This document shows positions 20,268 to 31,471 of a stretch of 50,654 bases of DNA, piece after piece. This DNA is from Halanaerobiales bacterium (lineage in GTDB: Bacteria; Bacillota; Halanaerobiia; Halanaerobiales; M55B127), in the NCBI GenBank assembly GCA_018399995.1, contig JAGYMU010000007.1, forward strand, positions 1-50,654. The letters are read 5' to 3'. The notes under the pieces were generated by a model that was not told the DNA's origin, searched no databases, and saw only the letters and a list, made by a program, of their open reading frames with translations. A program made the position numbers and the translations under genes. The number at the start of each line of letters is the position of its first letter. Position 1 is the first letter of the stretch.

Positions 20268-20681
20268 ATGAAGGCTTCAGTTAAATTAAAAGAAAATCTA
20301 AAATTAACAGCAGAATTAAAATCAGGGCATGATATTTTAATGGATGCATCTGAAAGTGCTGGTGGTGATGACAGTGCAGCCCGGCCGATGGAAATGCTTT
20401 TAGCGGGATTGGGCGGATGTACAGGTATAGATGTAATATTAATACTCAAGAAGATGAAGGCAGAAATAGCGGATTTCAGTATTGATATAGATGCTGAAAG
20501 AGCTGAGAAACACCCCAAAAAATTTGAGAAAATCCATTTAAAATATAAGATAAAAGGTAAAAACCTTAATGATAAAAAGGTTGAAAAGGCAATACATCTT
20601 TCAGAAAACAAGTATTGTTCTGCATCTGCTTCTTTGAAGGCAGAGATCACATCTTCTTATGAGATAGAGCAGACTAACTAA
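20268..20681 (+). CDS. OsmC family protein
   Basis: RPMEMLLAGLGGCTGIDVILILKKM; ALHLSENKYCSASASLK-like C-term. Confidence 0.9.
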   Translation: MKASVKLKENLKLTAELKSGHDILMDASESAGGDDSAARPMEMLLAGLGGCTGIDVILILKKMKAEIADFSIDIDAERAEKHPKKFEKIHLKYKIKGKNLNDKKVEKAIHLSENKYCSASASLKAEITSSYEIEQTN

Positions 20682-20729
20682 AATAATTTTTAATTTTTTT
20701 AATGTATATTCAGGAGAGGAGGAAATAAT

Positions 20730-21539
20730 TTGAAAGAACGTTATATTTTAATATTTTTATTGATGTTTTTGCTTTTATTTGCTTTTCCCATTCATGCTCA
20801 AAATACGATGGGATATGATAGTTTAGAGTATATAGATCAAGAAAAAGACGTGGGTTCTTTATTCAAAGATGAAGAGATAGAGTTAAATTCTTTTAGGATT
20901 TTGCCTATTTTAGAAGATATAGGGATAGTCAGTGACCCGGAATATTATTTTGAAAGAGAGATAGATTTTCCTCTTGGAAATCGTTACTTTATCTTAAAAA
21001 TTGAAGAGGAGAAGGGAGAAAGAAAATATATACCGGTTGAATTTAGTAAATCAGACAATAAAAATGACAATGATTACTGGATTTATAAGGCGGAAACGCG
21101 AATATTTGATGCCAAAGTAGAAATAACATATCAATTTGCCAGAAAAGAATATACCAGTGATCCTCAGATTAATTACTTAGAATTAGTAGTTTTTCTTAAA
21201 AGTGATAAGAATATAAAAAGTGAGTTTAAATTTTCCAATTTTTTTCTGGCTAATCAATATATAAGGGGAAAAGGTTTCTTATATGGGTTGAGTAATTATG
21301 ACGACAAGCTGAATTCTTATCATAATATAATTATCAAAACATGGAGTGGTGATATCAAAAAAGCTTATAATGTTCAGGCACATTCGGGTGAAGATAAATA
21401 TGAAAGCGTCGAGTACACCATGGATATAGAAAGGGTTAGAGCTCATTTATATCTAAAATGTGGGAAGCTGGAATTATTTTATACACAACAGAAAGACCCC
21501 GAAGCGGCCATGGATTATTATGAAGATATGTTTTATTAG
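20730..21539 (+). CDS. hypothetical exported protein
   Basis: Long ORF with SD (GAGAGGAGG) and N-terminal signal peptide MKERYILIFLLMFLLLFAFPIHA. Confidence 0.7.
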   Translation: MKERYILIFLLMFLLLFAFPIHAQNTMGYDSLEYIDQEKDVGSLFKDEEIELNSFRILPILEDIGIVSDPEYYFEREIDFPLGNRYFILKIEEEKGERKYIPVEFSKSDNKNDNDYWIYKAETRIFDAKVEITYQFARKEYTSDPQINYLELVVFLKSDKNIKSEFKFSNFFLANQYIRGKGFLYGLSNYDDKLNSYHNIIIKTWSGDIKKAYNVQAHSGEDKYESVEYTMDIERVRAHLYLKCGKLELFYTQQKDPEAAMDYYEDMFY

Positions 21540-21889
21540 ATATTTTTACCAAATATTTAGTTAAGATTAATATATAAGCAAATTTCATACAAGCGAGCCT
21601 TGATATAACAGTATTGATAGAAATATATCATGGGTTTCACCACACTTATTATATGATATAGTTAATAAAGAAAGCAAAAATAAAAAAGCAGTGAAGCCTA
21701 TTAACTATATTCAGTAAATGATTTTTTAAAAAGTTTGTTTAATCTTTAAAGAAAATGAAATTAGAATTGATCTTTGAGAATTTTAACTGAAAGCTGTCGT
21801 TAAATTTTATGCAATAAAAAATTATTACTCGGATATAAAATCAGATCAATCATTAGGTTTTTTAGCTTAAAAAACAGTAAATATAAGTA

Positions 21890-21948
21890 CCGGAGCCGCC
21901 TTGTTTGCAGGTTTAGAAAATATCCTGTATGCGGCTTCGGATTTTTTT
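21890..21948 (+). terminator. Strong two-tier hairpin with T-tract
   Basis: CCGGAGCCGC / GCGGCTTCGG stem, inner GCAGG/CCTGT, then ATTTTTTT. Confidence 0.65.
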
Positions 21949-22372
21949 ATGCTAAGAATACTCTCGAGGTGACCTTAATCAGATAGTTCAAAAATCCTTT
22001 TTTAAAATCTAATAAACTAAGCTCAAAGAAACAGATATTATTGAAGCTAAGGCAACTAAAACTAATGTCTCAAAACGTAATTCTTAAAGATAGATAAAAT
22101 CAAAGATTGCTAAAGATAATACGAAAAACCTAATTGGAAGAGTAAACTTGTTTTATATAAAAATTTAGTCTATTGCGGCTGGAGAGTTTATCTGAAAGTG
22201 GATATTATCGAATTGTAGCCAAGAAAACCTCGTTTTTGAATTAGGGATGTGATGAATTGGCTATTTTAATTTTTAATCGACTTGAAAATTAAAAATATTT
22301 ATATATTTTTTTAGCACGAATTCCTTTTATAATATAATACAGATAACAACGTATATTAAGAGGCTTTTAATA

Positions 22373-22762
22373 ATGAATACCTATAAAAGAACAAGATACG
22401 CAAAGTTCCTTTTAAACTACCATTTTATATGGATATCTAAATATAGAAAACATATTTTAAATAATCCTGAAATCAAACAATTAACTTTAGATACCATTAA
22501 AGAATTAGCTGAGACACATAATTTTGAAGTGTTAGCCACTGAAATAATGCCAAACCACATACACCTTTTTATATTAGCTTTGCCTAAGTATTCTTCCAGT
22601 AAGTTAATGAATATTATTAAAGGTACTACTAAAAGAAGAATATCAAAGCACTTTCCAGAGTTGAACATTAAAAGTTCTTTTTGGACTAGAGCATATTTTG
22701 TAGCTACTGTTGGTAGTTTTAGTTCTGAAACTATCCAACAATATATTGAAAATAAACGGTGA
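22373..22762 (+). CDS. tnpA: IS200/IS605 family transposase TnpA (Y1)
   Basis: YHFIWISKYRKHIL; IMPNHIHLFI (HUH); FWTRAYFVATVGSFSSETIQQYIENK (Y1). Confidence 0.95.
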   Translation: MNTYKRTRYAKFLLNYHFIWISKYRKHILNNPEIKQLTLDTIKELAETHNFEVLATEIMPNHIHLFILALPKYSSSKLMNIIKGTTKRRISKHFPELNIKSSFWTRAYFVATVGSFSSETIQQYIENKR

Positions 22763-22767
22763 TTAAT

Positions 22768-23797
22768 ATGATATTAACTTATATTCTAGAGTTGTTAAAA
22801 CCAACAAAAAGAAAACAGGATATATTTTTAGATAATATTATAGAAGTAGTTAAGAATCGTAAAGTTATAAGCTGATAAACTTAAAGCAGGAGAAACTAAG
22901 TTGAGTTCTGCTGGCTTTGAAGAGATAGACCTACCTTCAGCTATTAAAAATCAGGATATTAGAGAAGTTAAAGCATTGTATAAACTATTTTTAAAGTCTA
23001 GTTCTGATAAAGAGAATATTGAGTTTAAGGATAATCAACCAATTTGTTATAATAATCAAAATTATAAAATTGATAACCATATAAGCTCAACCTCTTTATA
23101 CTAACAAATATCAAAGATTTGCCTTCCCTGTCAAACAAATTAAAAAATTTGAAAAGTTGCAACGACATACCGAAAATGGTACTTTACTGTAACAATTAGA
23201 ATTGTTAATAAAGAATCCAATAACTCTAATGTAATAGGGTTTCGCCAATTAGCTGTTGTTAGTGTTAAAACTCCTAAAGGCAGAGAAGTTAATCGTCAAT
23301 TCTATAATGGTAAATAAGCAGGATTTATTCGTAAAGAATATCGTTTGTTAAGAAGAGAACTAGGTCAATTAAAGAAAGATAAAGCTATTAAAATTATTGA
23401 TGACAAAGAGCAGAGATGGATCATAGATTTAAACCATAAAATTAGTCGCCAAATAGTTAATCTTGCTGTGCAAGAGGAAGTTGGTACTATAATTATGGAG
23501 GATCTAGAAAATATCCGAGATACTGCTGAAAGTCTTAATAGGGCTGATAGAAATCTTGATAGCTGCTTTTTTTATCAGCTGCAACAATTTATTGAAGATA
23601 AGGCTGAGTTAGCTGGGATTAAGGTAGAATATATCAACCCCCAATATACCTCCAAGAGTTGTTCTAGATGTGCTAGAGTTAAAAAATCCAACCGTAAAGC
23701 TAATCTATATTCTTGTGAATGTTGTAATCATATCCACGCTGATTTAAATGTAAGCAGAAATATAGCTAATAAATATTTAGAACAACAATTTGCTTAG
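22768..23797 (+). pseudogene. tnpB: TnpB (IS605 OrfB) pseudogene
   Basis: Fragments in several frames (MILTYILELLKPTKRKQDIFLDNIIEVVKNRKVIS*; 22901-23104; 23345-23797); last fragment keeps IIMEDLENI, CSRCARVKKSNRKANLYSCECC and HADLNVSRNI. Confidence 0.9.
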
Positions 23798-24023
23798 ATG
23801 GTAATAATCTAAGTGTCTGAGTGCTTATATCAGTATTTGATGCTGGGATTATACTATTAAAATGTATAGTCAGCTATCTTAGGAGGGCTGATGGCACAGC
23901 CTAAAGTCGAAGTTATATTGGACTACTAGAAATAGACTGTCCTCTAATCATTCGATAACCTCGTAAGTTCCTTTAAGAAATCCTCGTTCGTGAGTGTTAA
24001 CGAACGGGTGGGGAAAATGTCAA
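23795..24023 (+). ncRNA. Candidate omega/reRNA region and IS right end
   Basis: Non-coding, structured sequence between tnpB stop and the terminal hairpin, the position where TnpB guide RNAs are encoded. Confidence 0.45.
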
Positions 24024-24642
24024 TAAAGAAGGGTAATCATAGTTGTAAATATAGAAACTTTAACCAATCATCAGCCAAATATTATGATTTTAAAGAGACT
24101 TCAATTTTAGTGTTATTTGTAAGATAATCTTTATATAGCTGTATTAATATATGTGGTAAAGCAGATTTTGTATATAGATTTATTTGGTGTTTAGATTTTA
24201 ATGATGATTATCAAACTAAAATAAAATCAGGCAGACAATCTATAATAAAAGAATTAGTATTAAATGGTTTTATTTAATTTTAAAAAACAACGGTTTTAAT
24301 AAAATAAGAATTAAAGTAAAAAGAAAGTTATGACTCATTTATTATTAAACTGTTTGGGTTTAATTGTTGCTAAGATTACAATTGAAAAAACTTAGAGCTC
24401 AGTAAAAACAACGAACTACACAGGTTATATGAGGTTTTTTTATATGAAAATAATTCCTTTAAAAGTTTGAGAAAGTATAAATAAATTTTCTATATTTTAA
24501 ACTGATTTAGTCACATGAACTATACTAGTGAATCAACATATGGGGCAGGACATTATTAATTTATATTGAATATATACCTTAAGAATTAAATAAAATTTAA
24601 TATCTTATATTATTATAAAATTTAGGTAAAAGGGGGAGAAAG

Positions 24643-26118
24643 ATGATTGATTTAGAGATTAATCAAGAACAATTAAAAAGAACTGTTCAGCGGGCCAGAG
24701 AAAAAAATATCATAATGCCCACATTTGAAGAAATGAAGAATCCAGAGTTAATTCCGGACAAGGTTAAAAAAAAGTTAAAAGATATCGGGTTATGGGATAT
24801 TAATTCATATAATCTGTTCAGGATAACCTGGAAAAATGAGCCCCAAAAAGAAGGCGGTTTATATAATGGGGTTAATTACTTAGAATTACCTTCGCAATTA
24901 ACGGGTGTTGATGCTCGAATCATCGGCTTGGTAGGGAAATGGATGCCAACTGGATCTCATAAAGTTGGTGCAACTTACGGTTGTTTAGTACCAAGGCTCA
25001 TTACCGGCCAGTTTGATCCTACTTATCATAAGGCCATCTGGCCTTCTACAGGCAACTACTGTCGGGGAGGAGCTTATAACGCTGAACTATTATCCTGTGA
25101 ATCAATTGCTATATTGCCGGAGGAGATGAGTCAGGAAAGATTTGAATGGTTGTCAAATGTTGCTGGAGAGGTGATTGCTACACCTGGAAGTGAAAGTAAT
25201 GTAAAAGAGATATTCGATAAAACATGGGAATTAAAAGAGAAGAGAGATAATGTGGTTGCCTTTAATCAGTTCAGTGAATTTGGTAACCATCTATGGCATT
25301 ATGAAGTAACGGGTAATGCTATGGAAGAGGTATTAAAAGCAGAGATGAGGCGGGATGAGAACTTCAGAGGAGTAACAATTACTTCCGGTTCTGCAGGGAC
25401 TCTGGGTTGTGGTGATTATCTAAAAGAAAAGTATCCTAACAGTAAGATTGCAGTAGGTGAAGCACTGCAGTGTCCAACTCTTTTAAATAATGGTTTTGGT
25501 GCTCATAAAATAGAAGGGATTGGAGATAAACATGTACCCTGGATACATAATGTAAAGAATACTGATATGGTTATTGCTGTTGATGATGAAGACAGTATGG
25601 GGTTAGTAAGGCTTTTTAATGAACCAGCCGGGCATCAGTATTTAAATGAAGAATTAGGACTTGATAAAGAACTAATTGATAAACTTGATTTGCTGGGTAT
25701 CTCTGGAGTGGCTAATATGATTTCTGCTATTAAGTTTGCCAAATACTATGAATTAGGAGAAAAAGATATTATTTTAACCGTATTTACTGATTCAATGGAA
25801 CTTTATAAATCAAGATTGGCAGAGATGGAAGAAAAGTTCGGTGAATATAATAAAATTGATGCTGCTGTTGATTATAATTCCCATTTAAAATCATTAACAA
25901 CTGATTATTTGGAAGAGTTGACATATGAAAGTAGAAAAAGAATCCATAATCTCAAATACTATACTTGGATTGAACAACAGGCTAAAGACTTAAAAGAGCT
26001 TAATGCTCAGTGGTATGATTATGATAATTACTGGGGTAATATACATAATATGACCGAGCAAATAGATAGTTTGATCAAAAAATTTAATAAGAAAGTGGGA
26101 CTACTTAAAGAGCTTTAA
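24643..26118 (+). CDS. fold-type II PLP-dependent enzyme, beta-subunit type
   Basis: KWMPTGSHKVGATYGC (PLP lysine context), STGNYCRGGAYNAELL, TSGSAGTLGCGDYLKEK. Confidence 0.8.
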   Translation: MIDLEINQEQLKRTVQRAREKNIIMPTFEEMKNPELIPDKVKKKLKDIGLWDINSYNLFRITWKNEPQKEGGLYNGVNYLELPSQLTGVDARIIGLVGKWMPTGSHKVGATYGCLVPRLITGQFDPTYHKAIWPSTGNYCRGGAYNAELLSCESIAILPEEMSQERFEWLSNVAGEVIATPGSESNVKEIFDKTWELKEKRDNVVAFNQFSEFGNHLWHYEVTGNAMEEVLKAEMRRDENFRGVTITSGSAGTLGCGDYLKEKYPNSKIAVGEALQCPTLLNNGFGAHKIEGIGDKHVPWIHNVKNTDMVIAVDDEDSMGLVRLFNEPAGHQYLNEELGLDKELIDKLDLLGISGVANMISAIKFAKYYELGEKDIILTVFTDSMELYKSRLAEMEEKFGEYNKIDAAVDYNSHLKSLTTDYLEELTYESRKRIHNLKYYTWIEQQAKDLKELNAQWYDYDNYWGNIHNMTEQIDSLIKKFNKKVGLLKEL

Positions 26119-26140
26119 TGAAAACGAAGAAGGTGAGAAA

Positions 26141-27397
26141 ATGAAGTATGTCAAGAACTTAAAATGTACTAATTGTGGTCAAACATATGAAGCTGTACCT
26201 GAAAGATATTTATGTGATACATGTGGTGAAAAGGGCATATTGGATGTTCAGTACAAATATGAAAAGATAAAAGAAGATTGGAATAAAGAAAAACTGAGTC
26301 AAAATAATGAGAGTTCAATATGGAGGTATATGCCTCTGCTGCCGGTTATAGAAACCACTCAAAAACCTGATTTAAGGATTGGTCATACTCCCTTTTATAA
26401 TTCAAAAAAGATGGCCAAAAAATTAGGCTTAAATAATTTAGTTATCAAAGATGATGGATTAAACCCAACAGGATCTCTCAAAGATAGGGCTTCTGCTATA
26501 GCAGCTGTTAAAGCAAAAGAATCAGGTGCAAAGACGGTTTCTTGTTCTTCTACAGGTAATGCAGCTTCATCTTTAGCAGGTAATGTAGCTGCGATGGAAA
26601 GTGAGATGAAAGCGATAATTTTTGTGCCAAAGAGAGCACCTGCCGGTAAAGTTGCTCAACTATTAGTGTATGGAGCAGAAGTGGTTTCTGTCCAGGATTC
26701 ATACGAAGAAACATATTATTTATCGGATCGAGCCATAAAAAAATGGGGTTGGTATAATCGGAATGCTGCTATTAACCCATATTTAGTAGAGGGTAAAAAA
26801 ACAGCAGTTTTAGAATTAGCAGAGCAGCTCAACTGGAATATGCCGGATTGGGTGGTATTTTCAGTTGGAGATGGTTGTACGATCGCTGGTGCGTATAAGG
26901 GATTGTATGATTTGAAACAGATCGGATTTATAGAAAGTATACCGAAATTACTCGGGGTTCAGGCTGAGGGTTGTGCTCCTATTACGAAGGCCTTTAAAAC
27001 AGGAAAGGAACTTGAAGTCACAGAAGAAAACACAATAGCGGATAGCATAGCTGTTGGAAGTCCCAGTAATTACAAAAAGGCCTTAACGGCTGTAAAGAAA
27101 TCCCGGGGGGATATGATAAATGTCAGTGATCAGGATATTTTAAAAATGATCAAAACCCTAGGAAGTACCACAGGAATATTTGGTGAACCAGCTGGTGTAG
27201 CAGGGTTAGCTGGTATAAAGAAGGCTGTAAGTTTGGAAATTATTACAGCTGATGATAATGTTGCGGCCGTAATAACGGGTAATGGCCTCAAAGATATTGA
27301 TAATGGGCGGAAAGCCACAGGTGATTTAATTAAAATTGAGTCTGATATTAATAAATTAGAAGAGATCTTTTATAAGAAGGGGGTAATTGATGTATGA
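26141..27397 (+). CDS. threonine synthase-like PLP enzyme with N-terminal zinc ribbon
   Basis: CTNCGQTYEAVPERYLCDTCGEKG; DDGLNPTGSLKDRASAIA; SSTGNAASSLAGNVA. Confidence 0.88.
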   Translation: MKYVKNLKCTNCGQTYEAVPERYLCDTCGEKGILDVQYKYEKIKEDWNKEKLSQNNESSIWRYMPLLPVIETTQKPDLRIGHTPFYNSKKMAKKLGLNNLVIKDDGLNPTGSLKDRASAIAAVKAKESGAKTVSCSSTGNAASSLAGNVAAMESEMKAIIFVPKRAPAGKVAQLLVYGAEVVSVQDSYEETYYLSDRAIKKWGWYNRNAAINPYLVEGKKTAVLELAEQLNWNMPDWVVFSVGDGCTIAGAYKGLYDLKQIGFIESIPKLLGVQAEGCAPITKAFKTGKELEVTEENTIADSIAVGSPSNYKKALTAVKKSRGDMINVSDQDILKMIKTLGSTTGIFGEPAGVAGLAGIKKAVSLEIITADDNVAAVITGNGLKDIDNGRKATGDLIKIESDINKLEEIFYKKGVIDV

Positions 27398-27945
27398 CAG
27401 ATAATTTGAAGATGGGCAAAAAGATCAGACATATTAGAAAGAAAAAAAATTTAAGCTTATCTGCTTTAGCATCTAAAATAGACAAAACTTCCAGTTATTT
27501 AAGCCAGGTTGAAAGAGGACTGGCTGAGCCATCTATCACAGCTCTCAGGGAAATATCAAGAGCCCTTGATGTACCTATCTTTTATTTTTTAATAGAAGAT
27601 AAAAAGCATAATGCTGTTGTAAGAAGAGAAGATCGTAAAACTTTAAAGTTTCCTAATTCACAGCTTACTTTTGAATTAATCTCTCCTGATTTAGATCATG
27701 ATATTGAGATGATTGAAGCCAGGCTAAAACCCGGGGCAAGCACTTTAGACCAGCCATTATCCCACAATGGAGAGGAAGTTAGTATTGTAATGAAAGGTAA
27801 AATGGAAATCACCATAGGAAATGAAAGCTATAAATTATCAGAGGGAGATAGTGTTTACTACAATGCAAATCTACCACATAAAATTACTAGTATAGGTGAA
27901 GATGACCTAATCTTTATATCTGCTATCACCCCACCTAATTTTTAA
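27394..27945 (+). CDS. XRE-family HTH regulator with C-terminal cupin domain
   Basis: GKKIRHIRKKKNLSLSALASKIDKTSSYLSQVERGLAEPSITALREISRAL; HNGEEVSIVMKGKMEITIGNESYKLSEGDSVYYNANLPHKI. Confidence 0.93.
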   Translation: MTDNLKMGKKIRHIRKKKNLSLSALASKIDKTSSYLSQVERGLAEPSITALREISRALDVPIFYFLIEDKKHNAVVRREDRKTLKFPNSQLTFELISPDLDHDIEMIEARLKPGASTLDQPLSHNGEEVSIVMKGKMEITIGNESYKLSEGDSVYYNANLPHKITSIGEDDLIFISAITPPNF

Positions 27946-27974
27946 TATATTATTGTAACAGGAGGTATTAATAC

Positions 27975-29216
27975 ATGAAAGATTGTTCTAAAATTTTACA
28001 AAAGGCAGAAGAATATCGTGCAGATATGTCGCGTTTTTTGCGGGATATGATTGCAATTCCGAGTGAGAGTTGTCAGGAAGAGAGAGTGATCTTAAGAATT
28101 AAAGAAGAGATGGAGAAGCTTAATTTTGATAATATAGAAATTGATGAGATGGGAAATATATTGGGATATGTAGGACAAGGAAGTCATTTAATAGCCATGG
28201 ATGCTCATATAGATACAGTGGGAGTAGGAGATGAAGGTCTCTGGAACCATGACCCTTATAAAGGCTTTGAAGATCAAGAAATAATATTGGGAAGGGGTGC
28301 AAGTGACCAGGAGGGTGGAATGGCTTCTATGGTTTATGCGGCAAAGATTATGAAAGACTTGAATTTAGAAGATGATTACACTCTCTTAATTTCAGGAACG
28401 GTCCAGGAAGAAGATTGTGATGGTTTGTGCTGGCATTACATGATTGAAGAAGAGGATATTCGGCCTGAATTCGTTGTTATTACTGAGCCAACTTCCTGCA
28501 ATATTTACAGAGGGCATAGGGGCAGGATGGAGATAAAGGTCAGCACCCATGGGGTTAGTTGTCACGGTTCAGCACCCGAGCGGGGGGAAAATGCTATTTA
28601 CAAAATGGCACCTATCTTAAATGATCTGAAAGCACTTAATATGAAGCTTAAAAAGGATGATTTTTTAGGTAAAGGCAGTTTAACTGTCTCTGAAATATTT
28701 CATAGTTCTCCTTCCAGATGTGCGGTGGCAGATGGTTGTTCTATATCAATAGACAGGAGGTTAACTGCCGGGGAAACCTGGGAGTTTGCTCTAAATCAGA
28801 TACGTGAGCTTCCCTCAGTTAAGATAGCAAAGGCAGAGGTAGAAATGTATAAATATACCAGGCCTTCTTATACTAATTTGAAATATCCTGTTGAATCATA
28901 TTTCCCGACCTGGGTTATTGAAGAAGACCATCCGGTTTGTCAAACCCTGGTTGATTCTTATCAGGAGCTTTTTTCAGAAAAGCCCCTGGTTGATAAATGG
29001 ACCTTTTCGACTAATGGAGTTTCAATCATGGGCAGGCACGCAATACCCTGTATAGGTTTTGGTCCCGGTCATGAAGATCAGGCTCATGCTCCCAATGAAA
29101 AAACCTGGAAGGATGAATTAGTAAAAGCAGCAGCAATCTATGCTTTGATCCCAGGTACTTATCTCAATAAATACGTGGACAAAATGCCGAAAGTAACTAA
29201 AAATATTGTTGAGTAA
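27975..29216 (+). CDS. M20 family hydrolase, YgeY-like
   Basis: [53 protein letters not shown]; sits next to a YgeW homologue. Confidence 0.85.
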   Translation: MKDCSKILQKAEEYRADMSRFLRDMIAIPSESCQEERVILRIKEEMEKLNFDNIEIDEMGNILGYVGQGSHLIAMDAHIDTVGVGDEGLWNHDPYKGFEDQEIILGRGASDQEGGMASMVYAAKIMKDLNLEDDYTLLISGTVQEEDCDGLCWHYMIEEEDIRPEFVVITEPTSCNIYRGHRGRMEIKVSTHGVSCHGSAPERGENAIYKMAPILNDLKALNMKLKKDDFLGKGSLTVSEIFHSSPSRCAVADGCSISIDRRLTAGETWEFALNQIRELPSVKIAKAEVEMYKYTRPSYTNLKYPVESYFPTWVIEEDHPVCQTLVDSYQELFSEKPLVDKWTFSTNGVSIMGRHAIPCIGFGPGHEDQAHAPNEKTWKDELVKAAAIYALIPGTYLNKYVDKMPKVTKNIVE

Positions 29217-29238
29217 AAATAAGGAGGAATAAAAGAAG

Positions 29239-30222
29239 ATGAAGACAATTTTTAGGGATAAGAATTTTATAACCCTGCAGGACTGGTCAAAGGAAGAGAT
29301 AGATACATTACTGGAGGTATCATTTGATTTAAAGAAAAAATTTGCTTTAGGAGTGGACACACCCTATTTAAAAAACAAAACTGCCATGTTAATGTTTTTT
29401 GAACAGTCGACAAGAACCAGAAATTCTATGGAAGCTGGTCTGGCACAATTGGGAGGGCATGCTAACTTTTTGGATACCTCTACAATGCAGGTCTCACATG
29501 GAGAAGTAGCTAAAGATACTGCAATTATTCTTTCCAGGTATGGACATATGATTGCCTGCCGTTATTGTGATTGGGGTATTGGAAATGAATATTTAAACAA
29601 TTTGGCTAAATGGTCAACAGCACCTGTTTTGAGTCTGCAGGATGACCTATATCATCCTATGCAAGGCATTGCAGATTTAATGACTATTATAGAAAAAAGG
29701 GAGATTATCAAAAATTTAAAGGTTTCAATTATCTGGGCATATGCTACCAGTCATAAGAAGCCAATTTCTGTTCCTGTAACCCAATCACTACTTTTCCCAC
29801 GATATGGTATGGACGTTACTTTAGCTTATCCAGAAGGTTATGAGCTACCAGATTGGGTGGTTGAACAGGCCAGAAAAAATGCTGAGAAACAGGGGGGCTC
29901 TTTTAAGATAACTAATGATATGGAAGTGGCCTATACTGATGCTGATGTCGTAATACCCAAAAACTGGGGAAGCTGGGTTAATGATCAAAGTGATGAAATA
30001 ATTGATGATGAGCTTGAATCTTATAAAGATTGGAAATGCTCTGAGAAAATGTTAGCAAAGGCGGACGATAATGTTATTTATATGCATGCTTTGCCTGCAG
30101 ACAGGGGTAATGAAGTAGAAGATTCTGTAATTGATGGTCCACATTCTATAGTTTATGATGAAGCAGAAAATAGACTACATACCGCTAAGGCAGTTATGGC
30201 ACTTACGATGGGTGGCAAATAA
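29239..30222 (+). CDS. transcarbamylase, YgeW-like
   Basis: FFEQSTRTRNSMEAGLAQLGGHANFLDT; HPMQGIADLMTI; HALPADRGNEV; VIWAYATSHKKPISVPV-type region. Confidence 0.85.
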   Translation: MKTIFRDKNFITLQDWSKEEIDTLLEVSFDLKKKFALGVDTPYLKNKTAMLMFFEQSTRTRNSMEAGLAQLGGHANFLDTSTMQVSHGEVAKDTAIILSRYGHMIACRYCDWGIGNEYLNNLAKWSTAPVLSLQDDLYHPMQGIADLMTIIEKREIIKNLKVSIIWAYATSHKKPISVPVTQSLLFPRYGMDVTLAYPEGYELPDWVVEQARKNAEKQGGSFKITNDMEVAYTDADVVIPKNWGSWVNDQSDEIIDDELESYKDWKCSEKMLAKADDNVIYMHALPADRGNEVEDSVIDGPHSIVYDEAENRLHTAKAVMALTMGGK

Positions 30223-30421
30223 TTTGTTTTAAAAATATCTATTAATGTAGGGTTTTCAGCAGAGACAATAGATTACTAAATGTAATTTATATCAAAAGAA
30301 AAAAGGTTTTGAACAACTTAAGTTATTTTCATTGTTTTATGATTTGTTTAATATAAAATTCATAATTTAAAAGATAAGGTTTGTGGATATTTAAAATAAG
30401 ATAAAAGAGGGGAGAAAATTC

Positions 30422-31438
30422 ATGAGCCGAGATATAGATGAACAGGACATTGAAGAAGATATTTATTATAGGTTTGAAGATAGACTCCCTCTAGGTGAAA
30501 CCATATTGTTGGGTTTTCAACACATGCTTATTATGTTTGTAGGAATAATTACACCTCCCTTAATAATTGTTGGTGTAGCCGGGCTAAATGCTGCTGATTC
30601 TGCATTTTTTGTAAACATGGCTCTGATTGTTTCAGGGGTAACTTCTTACATACAATGTCGAAAAATGATCCGGTTGGTTTTGGACTTTTAGGTGTGCATG
30701 TTACAAGTTTCACCTTTGTACCTATGGCCATAACTGCAGTAAATTCAGGGGGATTAGCTCTAGTATTTGGTATGGTTTTGGCTGTTTTTTTGGTAGAGAT
30801 AATTATCAGTAGATTGATCAAGGAAACCAAAAAATTATTCCCACCGGTTGTAAATGGTATAGTAGTTATGTTAATTGGATTGGGTTTAATGGAAACTGGT
30901 ATTACTAATTTTGGTGCAGAGGCAGAGGATTTTGGCAGTATTCAGAATTTATTATTGGGAAGCTTTTTACTTATAATTATCATTGCCACCAACCGTTTCG
31001 GCCGTGCTCTAGTCAAATTGGGTCAGTTGCAATTGGTTTAATAACCGGTTATCTTGTTTCAATACCATTGGGAATTGTTAATTTTAAATCTTTATTAGAG
31101 GCCAACTTGTGCCCTTTAAGTTTGGTATTGATTTTGAATTATTATATTATCTTCCCTGGGTGGTAGCAAATGTAATTACCTCAATAGAGTCGGTTGTTGT
31201 TCTTACGGCTGTTGCAGAAATATCGGGTGAGCCGGTCTCCGGTCAAATTCACAGAGATAGATTAAGCAAAAAAATATTAGCAGATGTGGTAGGTAATTTA
31301 ATAACGGCAATATTTATCAGTATGCCCAATACTACTTTTAGCCAGAAGGTTGGAGTGAGCCAGATGACAAAGGTAGACAGCCGTCTTGTTGGTTATGTAG
31401 TTGCAGGTATTTTAATATTACTTGTAAACAGAATATAG
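30422..31438 (+). pseudogene. NCS2 (xanthine/uracil) permease, multiply frameshifted and C-terminally truncated
   Basis: Three consecutive frames: ...LPLGETILLGFQHMLIMFVGIITPPLII (30422-30691); PVGFGLLGVHVTSFTFVPMAI (30655-31041); ITSIESVVVLTAVAEISGEP (31109-31438). Confidence 0.88.
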
Positions 31439-31471
31439 ATAGTTTTATGATTAAAAATTGGAGGTGTTCTA

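Larger units (their letters stand above)
22260..24023 (+). mobile_element. IS200/IS605 family element (approximate ends)
   Basis: Y1 tnpA plus decayed tnpB; right-end hairpin CTCGTTCGtgagtgttaaCGAACGGG followed by TCAA at 24020-24023; left-end hairpin ATTTTTAAT...ATTAAAAAT near 22270. Confidence 0.7.

Noticed and set aside
20189-20650. Minus-strand 153-aa ORF opposite the OsmC gene
   Set aside because: Low-complexity antisense shadow of a confident OsmC CDS.
24100-24400. Short coding-like fragments (e.g. DFVYRFIWCLDFNDDYQTKIKSGRQSIIKELVLNGFI*)
   Set aside because: Too short and family not recognisable; cannot be distinguished from chance AT-rich open frames.
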